From Salinibacterium sp. SWN167 (GTDB lineage: Bacteria; Actinomycetota; Actinomycetes; Actinomycetales; Microbacteriaceae), in assembly GCF_015864665.1 (NCBI RefSeq), contig NZ_JADYWU010000001.1, positions 2,001,326 through 2,065,325 of the forward strand: 64,000 bases of DNA, in the 5' to 3' direction. Made by a program: the position numbers and the translations under genes. The notes below the pieces were generated by a model, which was not told where the DNA came from, searched no databases, and saw nothing but the letters and a program-made list of their open reading frames with translations. This document shows positions 1 to 7,885 of the stretch, one piece after another. Within the stretch, counting starts at the first letter, position 1. Each line of letters starts with the position of its first letter.

Positions 1-499
1 CCGGAATACCGCTCGGAACCAGAGGGTGAGCCTTGATTCGGGTGACGTCTTCGAGCACGCTCTCCGCCTGGTCGGCGATGGTGAGCCAGTCAATATATTT
101 GGCTTCGGCCGAGCCAGGACCGGTGCCCACGTCTTCGAATCCGGCCTCGCCCAAAGCAGCGGCCTCAAGGCTGTTGGCCAAGAGCCCGCGCATGACGTCG
201 TCGGTGAAGAACTGCATCCCGCAGTTGGTGTGATGAATCACGAACCACTCCTTCGTGCCGAGGAGTTTGTACGAAATCACGAGCGATCGAATGGCGTCGT
301 CGGATGCGCGTCCTCCCGCATTGCGGATGACGTGCGCGTCACCCTCACTCAGTCCGGCGTATTGTGCAGGGTCGAGGCGCGCATCCATGCACGTAAGGAT
401 CGCGAAGCCACGAGCCGGCGGCAAAGCGAGTTCGGATTTGTCGCCAAAGTTTTCGGCATAGGCGGCGTTGGCGGAGAGAACTTCGTCGAGCACTGACAT
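1..499 (-). CDS. Beta-class carbonic anhydrase, C-terminus cut off by the window edge
   Basis: Reading the minus strand from an ATG at 499 gives an open frame that runs off the left edge. The N-terminal 165 or so residues carry the beta-carbonic anhydrase zinc motif CMDARLD (Cys37, Asp39, Arg41) and, further on, HHTNCG with the second Cys/His pair. Cys-His-Cys binds zinc and the Asp/Arg dyad is the family's catalytic pair. The enzyme interconverts CO2 and bicarbonate in the cytoplasm. The start is supported by AAGGAG six bases upstream. The family is about 165-220 residues long, so only a short C-terminal part is missing. A plus-strand open frame over the same bases is a shadow. Confidence 0.93.
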   Translation of the reverse strand, partial: MSVLDEVLSANAAYAENFGDKSELALPPARGFAILTCMDARLDPAQYAGLSEGDAHVIRNAGGRASDDAIRSLVISYKLLGTKEWFVIHHTNCGMQFFTDDVMRGLLANSLEAAALGEAGFEDVGTGPGSAEAKYIDWLTIADQAESVLEDVTRIKAHPLVPSGIP

Positions 500-711
500 G
501 GTGCGCTCCTTCGTGGGTTCGGGGTTGGTGACGGATGTCGTTGACACGTCGCGAGCATAATCACCGATCCCGGGTAGCAGCCCATTATGTCGCCACGCTG
601 CAGAGCGGCGGCTCACCGCCAGCTTTCTGTGGAGGCGCGCGAACATCCGAATTCGCCGTGATCCGTGGCTCTACTCTGGCCGACACCGCGACTGCTCCGT
701 ATGCTGAGGAA

Positions 712-1449
712 ATGACAACACTTGCGTGGGATGGCTATATCAATGCTCGAGATTTGGGCGGCTTTCCCACGGCGTTATCACGCAGCGGAGTGACAGCAGC
801 GGGTCGAATTGCTCGCGGACCGCGCCGGGAGCGGTTGACCGCGGCCGGGTGGGATGATGCCCGGGCCTGGGGTTTGGCATCCGTTGTTGATCTCCGCTGC
901 GAGCACGAGGTCGGCCCTGGTGAGGGCGATCACGTGATTTCTGACGCGGCACTCGATGGCATCACAATCGTCAACGCCCCCACTGAAGATCAGAACGATT
1001 CTGAGTTCTGGGAGACCTGCGCCCCCATCCTCGACTCCCCCGAATACTGGCAGCACAACTGGCGGTTGCAACCCCAACTAGTGCTTGGCGCCCTCGAAGC
1101 AATTGCGTCGTCACAACCGGGAACACTGGTGCATTGCAGCGCGGGGCGCGATCGCACCGGGATGATCAGCGCGCTCCTTCTGGGCAATGCGGGGGTTGAT
1201 CCCGCCGCCGTCGCCGCCGACTATGCAACCTCCGTGCACGCGATGGCCGTCGTCGAGCAGCTTGCTCCCGGCGCCGAGCCAGAAGAGATTCGCTCACCCG
1301 CTGAGGTGGACGAGTGGATGCGCGACAAACTTCCCATTGTTCGTGACACTGCCACGCGAACCCACGAGGTCTTCGACCTGCTCGGTGTCTCGATCGCGAC
1401 GCGTTCGGCACTGCGCAGGCTGCTGATCGCCGAGCAGCCCACGCACTAG
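712..1449 (+). CDS. Tyrosine-protein phosphatase (DSP-PTPase / SidE-like family)
   Basis: A 245-residue protein with an N-terminal NARDLGG element and the phosphatase P-loop HCSAGRDRTG near residue 140, in which Cys is the nucleophile and Arg binds phosphate. This pairing is typical of the bacterial PTP family related to mycobacterial PtpB and the Y_phosphatase3 family. It should hydrolyse phosphotyrosine, or possibly phosphoinositide-like esters, in the cytoplasm. The frame stays open upstream to 535, but I chose the ATG at 712 because the family's N-terminal domain begins there and GAGGA lies just before it. It converges with the FHA gene, whose stop is only 15 bases away. Confidence 0.85.
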   Translation: MTTLAWDGYINARDLGGFPTALSRSGVTAAGRIARGPRRERLTAAGWDDARAWGLASVVDLRCEHEVGPGEGDHVISDAALDGITIVNAPTEDQNDSEFWETCAPILDSPEYWQHNWRLQPQLVLGALEAIASSQPGTLVHCSAGRDRTGMISALLLGNAGVDPAAVAADYATSVHAMAVVEQLAPGAEPEEIRSPAEVDEWMRDKLPIVRDTATRTHEVFDLLGVSIATRSALRRLLIAEQPTH

Positions 1450-1464
1450 GCCGGCGGTCGCTGT

Positions 1465-2448
1465 TTAGGGCGTCTCCGGAACTTCCGGCGGTGCGGCCGG
1501 TGCGGGTGCCGGTACATTTCGGTGCCGACCGGGTTGCGGTTTCTGGTGTCCCATTTCGCCTCCGATGCGGCCGCCAAACGGCCGACCGTGGTCGGCGTAT
1601 TCTTCGCGGAAGAACCCGAGGCGCCACTCACCCATTTCCATTCGCGCGCCCGTTCTCAGCGTGCGTGCGCCGGGATCCTGCCCTGTGAGCGGGCGCGATC
1701 CGCCACCGACGGCACCGATGGCGTGGAGCACGTACTCATCGTCGTCATCGTGGCGGATTTCGGCGTGGATTGGCTCCAGGCCGGGAAGCTGCAGGTCCGC
1801 GGCAGAAGACGATCCAATAGTGGTGACTTCTGATCGCAGCTCGAACTCTCGCGGCATCTGGCCGTTCCAGTTTTCGGAGCCCACGACAAAGAACAGTCGA
1901 GGTCGCCCCGCGCCCGCCGTGTAGTGCGTCGTGGTGATCTGTTTGCGCACAAACCGATCGAACGTCGGCACCAGCGGCAGCAGCGTGCTTGGCGGAAACT
2001 GCATTTCGGATGCCGTCGCCGCGCCGGCATCACGACGCCGCAGCAGCGGCGCAATCGCCGCGCGACTCCCCAGCGAAATGTACGGAGAGCCAGTGAGCAC
2101 TCGTTGCGCGACCGAAGGCTTGATCGCCCCGACACGAGCGATGAGACCGAGCGGCCCTGAGAGCGCGACGGTAAGCCCGCGGTCAGCCAAGACTTTGGCC
2201 ACGCTACGCACGTCTTTGAGCTTCACCGTTCGCGCTTGAAGGAACAGCTCCGGCTTGCTTGAAAATACTTCGATGTCCATTCCGCTGGCAGTGATGGTCC
2301 CCGTCATCTTCTCGGTCTCGAGCGGCGCGGCTCCAGGCTCACCGCTGCCTGATGACGCGTCATCCGCATCGTCACGTATCGGTTCGATGAGAGAGAACGC
2401 TAGATCGATGTCGAGCCTCGTTGGAGTACTCGTCGTTGAAGTACTCAT
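1465..2448 (-). CDS. FHA domain-containing protein
   Basis: A 327-residue cytoplasmic protein. Its C-terminal half contains a forkhead-associated domain of about 85 residues, with the order ELRSEVTTIGSS (strand before the conserved Gly/Ser), LPGLEPIHAEI (the Ser/His loop) and a later MGEWRLGFFREE strand. FHA domains bind phosphothreonine peptides, so a Ser/Thr kinase client is likely, but no kinase gene is present in the window. The N-terminal ~180 residues (acidic leader, then an all-beta/alpha segment) are not recognised. The last 40 residues are Pro/Ala-rich. The start ATG lies two bases after the stop of the upstream 87-residue gene, so the two are probably co-translated. Confidence 0.85.
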   Translation of the reverse strand: MSTSTTSTPTRLDIDLAFSLIEPIRDDADDASSGSGEPGAAPLETEKMTGTITASGMDIEVFSSKPELFLQARTVKLKDVRSVAKVLADRGLTVALSGPLGLIARVGAIKPSVAQRVLTGSPYISLGSRAAIAPLLRRRDAGAATASEMQFPPSTLLPLVPTFDRFVRKQITTTHYTAGAGRPRLFFVVGSENWNGQMPREFELRSEVTTIGSSSAADLQLPGLEPIHAEIRHDDDDEYVLHAIGAVGGGSRPLTGQDPGARTLRTGARMEMGEWRLGFFREEYADHGRPFGGRIGGEMGHQKPQPGRHRNVPAPAPAAPPEVPETP

Positions 2449-2450
2449 CG

Positions 2451-2714
2451 TTACGGGGCGGTCGGTTCGGAGCCGGATCCTTCACTGGTGGTCACTCTCA
2501 GAGTGCCGTTGAGTTTCCACGTTGCGCGAGGCGCATCCTGGCCAACGTCGCGGGGAACTTCGACCGTCATGTCGATGAAGTTGTAGTCGATGACAGCACT
2601 GCGGCCGGTGAGATACGACCACATCTCTTTGCCAAGATCTGTCCAGTCTTGGATGTTGTGGGCGTCGGGGCCGGCAGCGTTGTCGGAGGCGGCGGGGCTA
2701 GTGAGATCAGACAT
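2451..2714 (-). CDS. Small conserved protein paired with the FHA gene, function unknown
   Basis: An 87-residue soluble protein starting at MSDLTSP, chosen because AAGGAAG lies at good spacing upstream; the frame continues to 2777 without a better start. The core reads as a short beta-rich domain (WSYLTGRSAVIDYNF, MTVEVPRD, ATWKLNGTLRVTT) with polar, low-complexity ends. I do not recognise a named family. Its stop is followed after two bases by the FHA gene start, so the two proteins are probably made together and may act together. Confidence 0.7.
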   Translation of the reverse strand: MSDLTSPAASDNAAGPDAHNIQDWTDLGKEMWSYLTGRSAVIDYNFIDMTVEVPRDVGQDAPRATWKLNGTLRVTTSEGSGSEPTAP

Positions 2715-2874
2715 GGTTTCTTCCTTTTCGCTCGCGTGTGAGGAATCGGGCAGCCATCGTGTTCGGTGGCTGCCCACTGTAATGTCACGATAATCGTGTA
2801 CCCCAGACGGGGGAAGAGTTGCGGCTCAGGTCACGGCATACTCACTGGGAAGGTCGGCGTGCCGCGCTGACGAA

Positions 2875-3336
2875 TTAGGCGAGCTGGCGCGGAGCAGCCG
2901 CAGGAATAAGCAGGCGGGCTGTGACGACGATGAAGACGATCAGCAGTACGAAAGTGCTGCCGTCTGCTGCGATGTAGAAGTAGTGCCAGAGTGAACCGCC
3001 GACATCGGTGCCGGCGACCACGGCATCAGTGCGGGCATTGAGCGGCGGGCGGATCACCAGTATTTGAGTGAGCAGCACCGCCCACAAACCAGCGAGCAGT
3101 CCCCACTGTAGGCGCGTCGCACGCGGTCGGATCATGGCGAGAGTCAGCAACGCAGCGAGAACCAGCGCGGTGGTGTTCATCGCGTAGAACACGAGACGCC
3201 CAATGCCGAGCCCGAGCTCAAGAGTGATTCCGGGCGCCTGAAACTTGAGCGGCGTCTCGAGGAACGAAATGCCGATGATCAGGCCAAGCCAGATGGCGGG
3301 GATGACAAGACGGAGGGTGAGGCTCGTGCGGTGCAT
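2875..3336 (-). CDS. Four-helix integral membrane protein, unknown function
   Basis: A 153-residue protein with four clear hydrophobic stretches: residues ~8-26, ~48-68, ~80-97 and ~122-145. After the first helix comes FLETPLKFQAPGI, reminiscent of the small membrane-protein families that carry an N-terminal F-x-E-x-P motif. No catalytic residues are evident. It stands alone on the minus strand, 92 bases downstream of the DUF4395 gene. GGAAG lies close to the ATG. Its role cannot be assigned from sequence. Confidence 0.75.
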   Translation of the reverse strand: MHRTSLTLRLVIPAIWLGLIIGISFLETPLKFQAPGITLELGLGIGRLVFYAMNTTALVLAALLTLAMIRPRATRLQWGLLAGLWAVLLTQILVIRPPLNARTDAVVAGTDVGGSLWHYFYIAADGSTFVLLIVFIVVTARLLIPAAAPRQLA

Positions 3337-3428
3337 GCTTCCAATTTATCGGAGGTGTGCACGCCAGTGTCGTGCCTGCGAGGAGAAGCTGACGCGGTAC
3401 GCCGTTACGTGGGTGCGTGGGCGCGCCT

Positions 3429-4001
3429 CTACGCTGCGGAGCGGTTGCTCCCGCGTCCGACCAGCCCGGCGCGCACGAGCAGCATGTAGAGCTGGCAGCC
3501 AAGGCAGTAGTCGAACACCGAGTTGAGAAACGCCGCGATGAACGCGAATGCCGCGGCAACGACGAGAGCGTAGGGCACGGCGGCGAGGTGCAGCACAACA
3601 CCGATGACCGTGACGAACAGGCCGACGCCCTGCGAGAACGTGGGCGGGGCTGGGTTTTCGAAGTGACTCGGTGCGCTCAAGCGCGGACGAATCGCCGCCT
3701 TGAAGAACAGACCGTAGGGGTGACGCTGGATGCCCGCGAAAGCGCCCAAAGCAAACAGCGCCGTGATGGCGCTCAGGAGAAGGAACGCGGTCTGGGTGGC
3801 GCGCTCGGCGAGTGTTGCCGGAAGCGCTGCGGCACCATCGAGGCCCAGGCCGATCACCGCGAGCAGCAGCACAGCGGTGATCGCAGCGCCGAAACGAGGA
3901 CCACGTGGATCGATGCCGGCCTGGCCGGGCTTCGCCGCGAGGGCAGCTTTCGACGCGGAGAGCTCAGCCGCTCCGGCGGCGTTCGTGTGGGGCGTAGTCA
4001 T
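3429..4001 (-). CDS. DUF4395 family membrane protein
   Basis: A 190-residue protein with four hydrophobic segments (residues ~38-58, ~68-90, ~122-145, ~148-168) and the DUF4395 signature: an HPYG element in the middle and a C-terminal FDYCLGCQLY, whose CxxC could take part in thiol exchange. DUF4395 proteins commonly sit next to thioredoxin-like proteins in actinobacteria, as here, so a membrane redox partnership is a reasonable inference, not a demonstrated role. The gene follows the thioredoxin gene by 66 bases on the same strand. Confidence 0.85.
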   Translation of the reverse strand: MTTPHTNAAGAAELSASKAALAAKPGQAGIDPRGPRFGAAITAVLLLAVIGLGLDGAAALPATLAERATQTAFLLLSAITALFALGAFAGIQRHPYGLFFKAAIRPRLSAPSHFENPAPPTFSQGVGLFVTVIGVVLHLAAVPYALVVAAAFAFIAAFLNSVFDYCLGCQLYMLLVRAGLVGRGSNRSAA

Positions 4002-4067
4002 AGGAGTTGCTCTCTGTGCGGGCGAGGCGGGGGCTGGCGTGCGGTGGAAGGGTGCGGTAACTCGTCG

Positions 4068-4523
4068 TTAGACGAGCGCGGGGGTGAGCATCCGGCCCAG
4101 TTCCGCACGGAGGTCGTTGATCTTGGGGGCTCCGCCGATGCGGGCGTGCAGTTCGTCGTTGCCGTCGAGGATGAACGTGGTTGGCGACTGCAACAGATTG
4201 AAGCGGCTGGCGAGCTCGGGACGTGAAGTGACGTCGACCTCGACGTGAACGACTGAGCCAGTTCCATCATCGAGTTCAGCGGCCAGGGCGCTCAGCTGGG
4301 TGTGGACCGTGGGGCAGATCGCGCAGGCTGCGGTGGAGAACTGAAGCAGGGTGACGCGGCTGCCGAATGGGGCAACACCGTCGATCACGATGCGATGTTC
4401 TTCGGATGCGACGGTCTCGCTTGTGGTGGGCGTGCGTTTGATTCGTCCAGTGCGGGCGCGCCAGACCAGCCCTAACACGGTAGACAAAACCACCAAGCTG
4501 ACAAGCACGGATGCGGTTTCCAC
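4068..4523 (-). CDS. Membrane-anchored thioredoxin-family protein
   Basis: About 150 residues. An N-terminal hydrophobic helix (first ~25 residues) acts as an anchor or uncleaved signal. It is followed by a thioredoxin fold with an AACAIC active site (CxxC with Ala-Ile between the cysteines) and the cis-proline region LQSPTTF. The thiol chemistry is probably displayed outside the membrane. I prefer the GTG at 4523, eight bases after GAGG; a GTG at 4532 in the same frame overlaps that site. It is first in a two-gene unit with the DUF4395 protein. Confidence 0.83.
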   Translation of the reverse strand: METASVLVSLVVLSTVLGLVWRARTGRIKRTPTTSETVASEEHRIVIDGVAPFGSRVTLLQFSTAACAICPTVHTQLSALAAELDDGTGSVVHVEVDVTSRPELASRFNLLQSPTTFILDGNDELHARIGGAPKINDLRAELGRMLTPALV

Positions 4524-4757
4524 AGTATTCACCTCGTTATCGTATTTTCGGGCTGATCACACCGCCGATTTGTGACGGCTCATTACGCGTAATCATTGCT
4601 CGAAAAGTGCGGCGACCCTTCGCAACCATTCGGCATTGAGCGGATGTCGCAATAGACGCCAGTGTGGTGTGTAACCGTGTTATCGAACCCGATATTCCAT
4701 CGCGGCTCGCTGAATTTCCCGGTGCTGTTTACCATTCCCTTCAGCTCGAACCCACAA

Positions 4758-4784
4758 GGGCCGCGAGCGAGATGCTCACGGCCC
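4758..4784 (-). terminator. Hairpin after the SDR gene, possible operon terminator
   Basis: GGGCCG(C)GAGC pairs with GCTC(A)CGGCCC across a five-base loop, directly after the SDR stop at 4798. The stem is strong but no clear U-tract follows on the minus strand, so it may be a Rho-independent terminator of weak type or an RNA-stabilising stem. The rest of 4533-4797 shows no convincing gene. Confidence 0.5.
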
Positions 4785-4797
4785 GAAAGGTGCACTG

Positions 4798-5556
4798 TTA
4801 GAGTCCGCGCTTGGACCCTCCATCAATCACTATATTTGTGCCGTTGACGTAAGAAGCTGCGGGGGAAACCATAAATGTTGCGACTTTGGCAAACTCTTCT
4901 GTTGTGCCCAATCGGCCCGCCGGTATCGCGGCGTTGCGCTTCCGCGACACCTCAGGGTTGGCGGCATCGAGCTCAAGCGTTCGCGACGTCTCGATTCGTC
5001 CGGGTACGAGTCCGACGGTACGCACCCCTGTTCCGCTGAGCTCGTCAGAAAGAGTCTTCAACGCCATCGCAAGGCCAGGCCGGAATCCGTTGGAAAGCGC
5101 GATCCCTGGAATCGGAGAGTACACGCTGCCCGACAGCACAATTCCGATGCAGCTTCCGCTCGTCATCACTCCGGCTGCTTCCCGAGCCAGTCGCAAGGGG
5201 CCGAGGAATACGCTCTCGAAGGCAGCCCTCCACTGGTCATCATCCGCAGCACGAACGCCACCGGAGGGCGGACCGCCGCCGCTGAGAATCAACCCGTCGA
5301 GGGAACCCCACTCATCCATCGCCGCTGCAATGAGGCGGGACGCTGAATCCGCGTCAGTGAGGTCAGCAGCCACCCCGATCACGCGACCCGGGTGATCTGC
5401 GCCAAACTTCGCCACGGCAGCATCCACGCGTGACTGGTCGCGCGAAGAGATGACCACTTTCGCGCCCTCTGTTAGGAGCTGCGTCGCGCATGCCTCCCCC
5501 AGCCCGCTCGTCGAGCCTGTCGTTATATATACTCGCCCTGAAAGCCCTAAATCCAC
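4798..5556 (-). CDS. Atypical short-chain dehydrogenase/reductase
   Basis: A 252-residue Rossmann-fold protein. The NAD(P) motif near residue 14 is TGSTSGLG, followed by AADLTD. The SDR C-terminal end GTNIVIDGG is intact. The catalytic serine region is present (VLSGSVYS), but where most SDRs have YxxxK this protein reads ALSNGFRPGLAMALK, so the canonical Tyr and Lys are absent. A subgroup of SDRs shares this SNxxR arrangement, and its chemistry is poorly known. The start is a GTG with AAGGAG eight bases upstream. It is the last gene of the minus-strand catabolic operon, 39 bases after the dihydroorotase-family gene, and may act on a carbonyl or hydroxyl intermediate. Confidence 0.85.
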   Translation of the reverse strand: MDLGLSGRVYITTGSTSGLGEACATQLLTEGAKVVISSRDQSRVDAAVAKFGADHPGRVIGVAADLTDADSASRLIAAAMDEWGSLDGLILSGGGPPSGGVRAADDDQWRAAFESVFLGPLRLAREAAGVMTSGSCIGIVLSGSVYSPIPGIALSNGFRPGLAMALKTLSDELSGTGVRTVGLVPGRIETSRTLELDAANPEVSRKRNAAIPAGRLGTTEEFAKVATFMVSPAASYVNGTNIVIDGGSKRGL

Positions 5557-5595
5557 GTCTTTACTCCTTCTTGTTGTCTGGCGCTCATCGCCAAT

Positions 5596-6936
5596 TCAGT
5601 TCACGCCGGAACGGCTGCTGCGTCGCGAACCGCGAATGAAACGACCGCCACCGATGGACTGAGCGTTGCCTTCGCTTACGACGAGCTCCCCGCGCCGGAA
5701 TACCTGCTCAATCTGGCCGCTGAGCGATCGCCCTTCATAAGGCGTGTATCCAGCGGCGTCGTGAAAAAGTCCGGAACTCAATGATTGCGTCGCCATGGGA
5801 TCAATCGCGATGATGTCCGCGTCGTAGCCGACTCCGATCGATCCTTTGCCGTCAAGGCCGAAAATTCGTGCTGCAGAGCTCGACAACATCTCCACGGCCC
5901 GGTGTCGCGGGAGCCAGGCGTCGGGGCCGATTGCCGCGTCAATGATGAGCGGCACCATAGCTTCCAGCCCGGGCAGTCCCGCCTTCGCACCCGCGATCGA
6001 ATCCACCGGCTTTGACCGTGGGCCATGCCCACAGTGGTCGCTACCCAAGGTATCGACAGAACCCGCTACTGCGGCGCTGCGCATGAAGTCACGGTCCTGC
6101 CGCGGACGAAGCGGCGGCAGGACGAATCCTTGTCCTCCGGGCGGCGCCTGATCTACATCGAGGAATAGATAGTGAGGGCACGTCTCAACGTAAAGCTCGG
6201 TGCCGTTCTCGCGAGCAGCTGTCCCCGCACGCATGCTGGCCTCACACGAGGTGTGCACAATATAGAGGGGCGATTCGACAGCGCGGGAGACCACCGCGGC
6301 AGCATTCACTGCAGCGGCTTCGATCGCGGGCGATCTCCACTGGTTAATCTCGGAGGCAGAGCCTTGTGATCCGAATCCAGCTGCGAACAATTCGTCAACA
6401 ACGTCGCCGAGTTCAGCGTGCACTAGCGTTAGCAGCCCAGCCGCTTTCGCCTGCGACAGCGCGGTCGCTAGCTCCCCCAAACTGCTCTGTATCGATTTGT
6501 CGGGGTGAGCCAGGAACACCTTAATCGACACAGCCCCGGCCGCCGCTGCAGCCGCAATATCACTCGTCGAACGAGCACGGTCCCAGCGAACGTGTGCCGC
6601 GAAGTCTGCGGTTCCCCCCTCGCTTTCGCGAATCATCCGAGCGATCGCGTCGGGGGTGGATTCATCAGCATTCGGATACAGCTGATTCGCGATGGTCGTC
6701 ACCCCGCCGTGGACGGCAGCTTGCGCGACCGTGGCAAATGTTTCGTCGTGAATGGGATGCACGTGGGAATCAATGCATCCAGGCATTAGCTCGAGCCCGT
6801 CAAGATCGATGACATTCCCCGTCGTGGCGGAGCCTGCAGCCGCGATATCTACGATCACGCCGTCACTCACGGTGATGTCTAACGCGCCCGCTGTCGGATC
6901 GGTGAACAGTCGCGCCCCTCTTAGCACATCAGGCAT
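5596..6936 (-). CDS. Dihydroorotase / hydantoinase / allantoinase-family cyclic amidohydrolase
   Basis: A 446-residue TIM-barrel metallohydrolase. Motifs in order: DSHVHP (two metal-binding His), SIKVFLAH with the Lys expected to be carbamylated, VHAELGD and IVHTSC (metal His), and GSDHCGHG with the catalytic Asp. All key residues of the DHOase/D-hydantoinase/allantoinase group are in place, so it should open a cyclic amide or imide ring. The start ATG at 6936 overlaps the last eight bases of the DHDPS-like gene, implying coupling. The exact substrate cannot be read from sequence. With a second amidohydrolase in the same operon, a two-step ring-opening and deamination pathway is likely. Confidence 0.88.
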   Translation of the reverse strand: MPDVLRGARLFTDPTAGALDITVSDGVIVDIAAAGSATTGNVIDLDGLELMPGCIDSHVHPIHDETFATVAQAAVHGGVTTIANQLYPNADESTPDAIARMIRESEGGTADFAAHVRWDRARSTSDIAAAAAAGAVSIKVFLAHPDKSIQSSLGELATALSQAKAAGLLTLVHAELGDVVDELFAAGFGSQGSASEINQWRSPAIEAAAVNAAAVVSRAVESPLYIVHTSCEASMRAGTAARENGTELYVETCPHYLFLDVDQAPPGGQGFVLPPLRPRQDRDFMRSAAVAGSVDTLGSDHCGHGPRSKPVDSIAGAKAGLPGLEAMVPLIIDAAIGPDAWLPRHRAVEMLSSSAARIFGLDGKGSIGVGYDADIIAIDPMATQSLSSGLFHDAAGYTPYEGRSLSGQIEQVFRRGELVVSEGNAQSIGGGRFIRGSRRSSRSGVN

Positions 6937-7834
6937 TCTGCGCCCGCAGACCGAGAACATCCACAAGCTCGCCGAGCTCCTTCACCGTAATCTGATCGAT
7001 CGGTCGGGACGGCTTGCGGGCGAGCGGGGTGGAGATTACCCCGCGCTCGAAGAAGAGCTGCTTGCGGATCGCCACTCCACCGACGCCGAGCTGAGCCTCG
7101 AATCGGATGATCGGGAGATACTCGTGGAATAGGCTCCGTGCGCCATCATGATCGCCGCTGTCGTAGCGTTCACAGATCTGCACAAGAAGTTCGGGGAACG
7201 CAAAGCCAGTCATGATTCCCACAGCCCCACGACCAAGCTCCTCGTAGAGGCTGATTCCGCCTAGTCCGCCAAAACAGAGCATGTCAGGGGCGTTCTCGCG
7301 CACCACGGTGACCTTGGGTGGGCTCGGTGCTTCCTCGATCTTCGCCGCAAAAATGCCGTCGACTTGTGCGACCTCACCAAAGAACCAACCGGGCATTTTG
7401 ACCCCCGTGGTCACTGGCTCGTCTTGCACGACAACGGGAAGTCCGGTGGCTGCCACTGCTCGATAGTGCTCAACTAGAGAAGCGTCGACCGCGCTGTTGC
7501 GGGGCGGAGCCATCATCGCCGCGTTCGCGCCAGCGGCGATCGCCGCGTTCGCTCGCTCACGCGCCACCACGGTCGATTCCGAGGTGATACCGGCGACAAC
7601 GTTGAGCCGGTCGCTCGCTGCCGATACATAGGCTCGAAGTACCTGATCGCGTTCCGTATCGAGAAGCTTGTGGGACTCCCCCATGATTCCTAGCGGTACG
7701 ACGGCACTGCAGCCGGCGGCCACGGCGGCCTCCACGATGTTGTCGATTCCGGCGAAGTCAACCTGCTCTTCAGCGTCGAAGGGAGTCAACGCGATGTGCG
7801 CGACCCCGGTGAGTTCAAAAATGTCTTGTCTCAT
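6929..7834 (-). CDS. Dihydrodipicolinate synthase / N-acetylneuraminate lyase-family protein
   Basis: A 301-residue (beta/alpha)8 enzyme of the DHDPS/NAL superfamily. The GIMGES loop corresponds to the carboxylate-binding GxxGE motif and FAAKIEE supplies the Schiff-base Lys (about residue 165). The family's catalytic Tyr, normally in YNxP, is replaced: the segment reads VVVQDEPVTTG. A lysine-dependent aldolase, lyase or dehydratase with altered proton relay is therefore expected, not true DapA. AAGGAG precedes the ATG by seven bases. It lies between the two amidohydrolases in the operon and could cleave or dehydrate a product of ring opening. Confidence 0.87.
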   Translation of the reverse strand: MRQDIFELTGVAHIALTPFDAEEQVDFAGIDNIVEAAVAAGCSAVVPLGIMGESHKLLDTERDQVLRAYVSAASDRLNVVAGITSESTVVARERANAAIAAGANAAMMAPPRNSAVDASLVEHYRAVAATGLPVVVQDEPVTTGVKMPGWFFGEVAQVDGIFAAKIEEAPSPPKVTVVRENAPDMLCFGGLGGISLYEELGRGAVGIMTGFAFPELLVQICERYDSGDHDGARSLFHEYLPIIRFEAQLGVGGVAIRKQLFFERGVISTPLARKPSRPIDQITVKELGELVDVLGLRAQNA

Positions 7835-7885
7835 AGCGTTCTCCTTGTGAGTCTTTTCGAATCGTCAACGGCCGACGACGAGTGT

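Noticed and set aside
26..496. Plus-strand open frame of 156 codons
   Set aside because: It is antisense to the clearly conserved carbonic anhydrase read on the minus strand.
4583..4795. Minus-strand open frame of 70 codons
   Set aside because: Overlaps the hairpin after the SDR gene and has no ribosome site.
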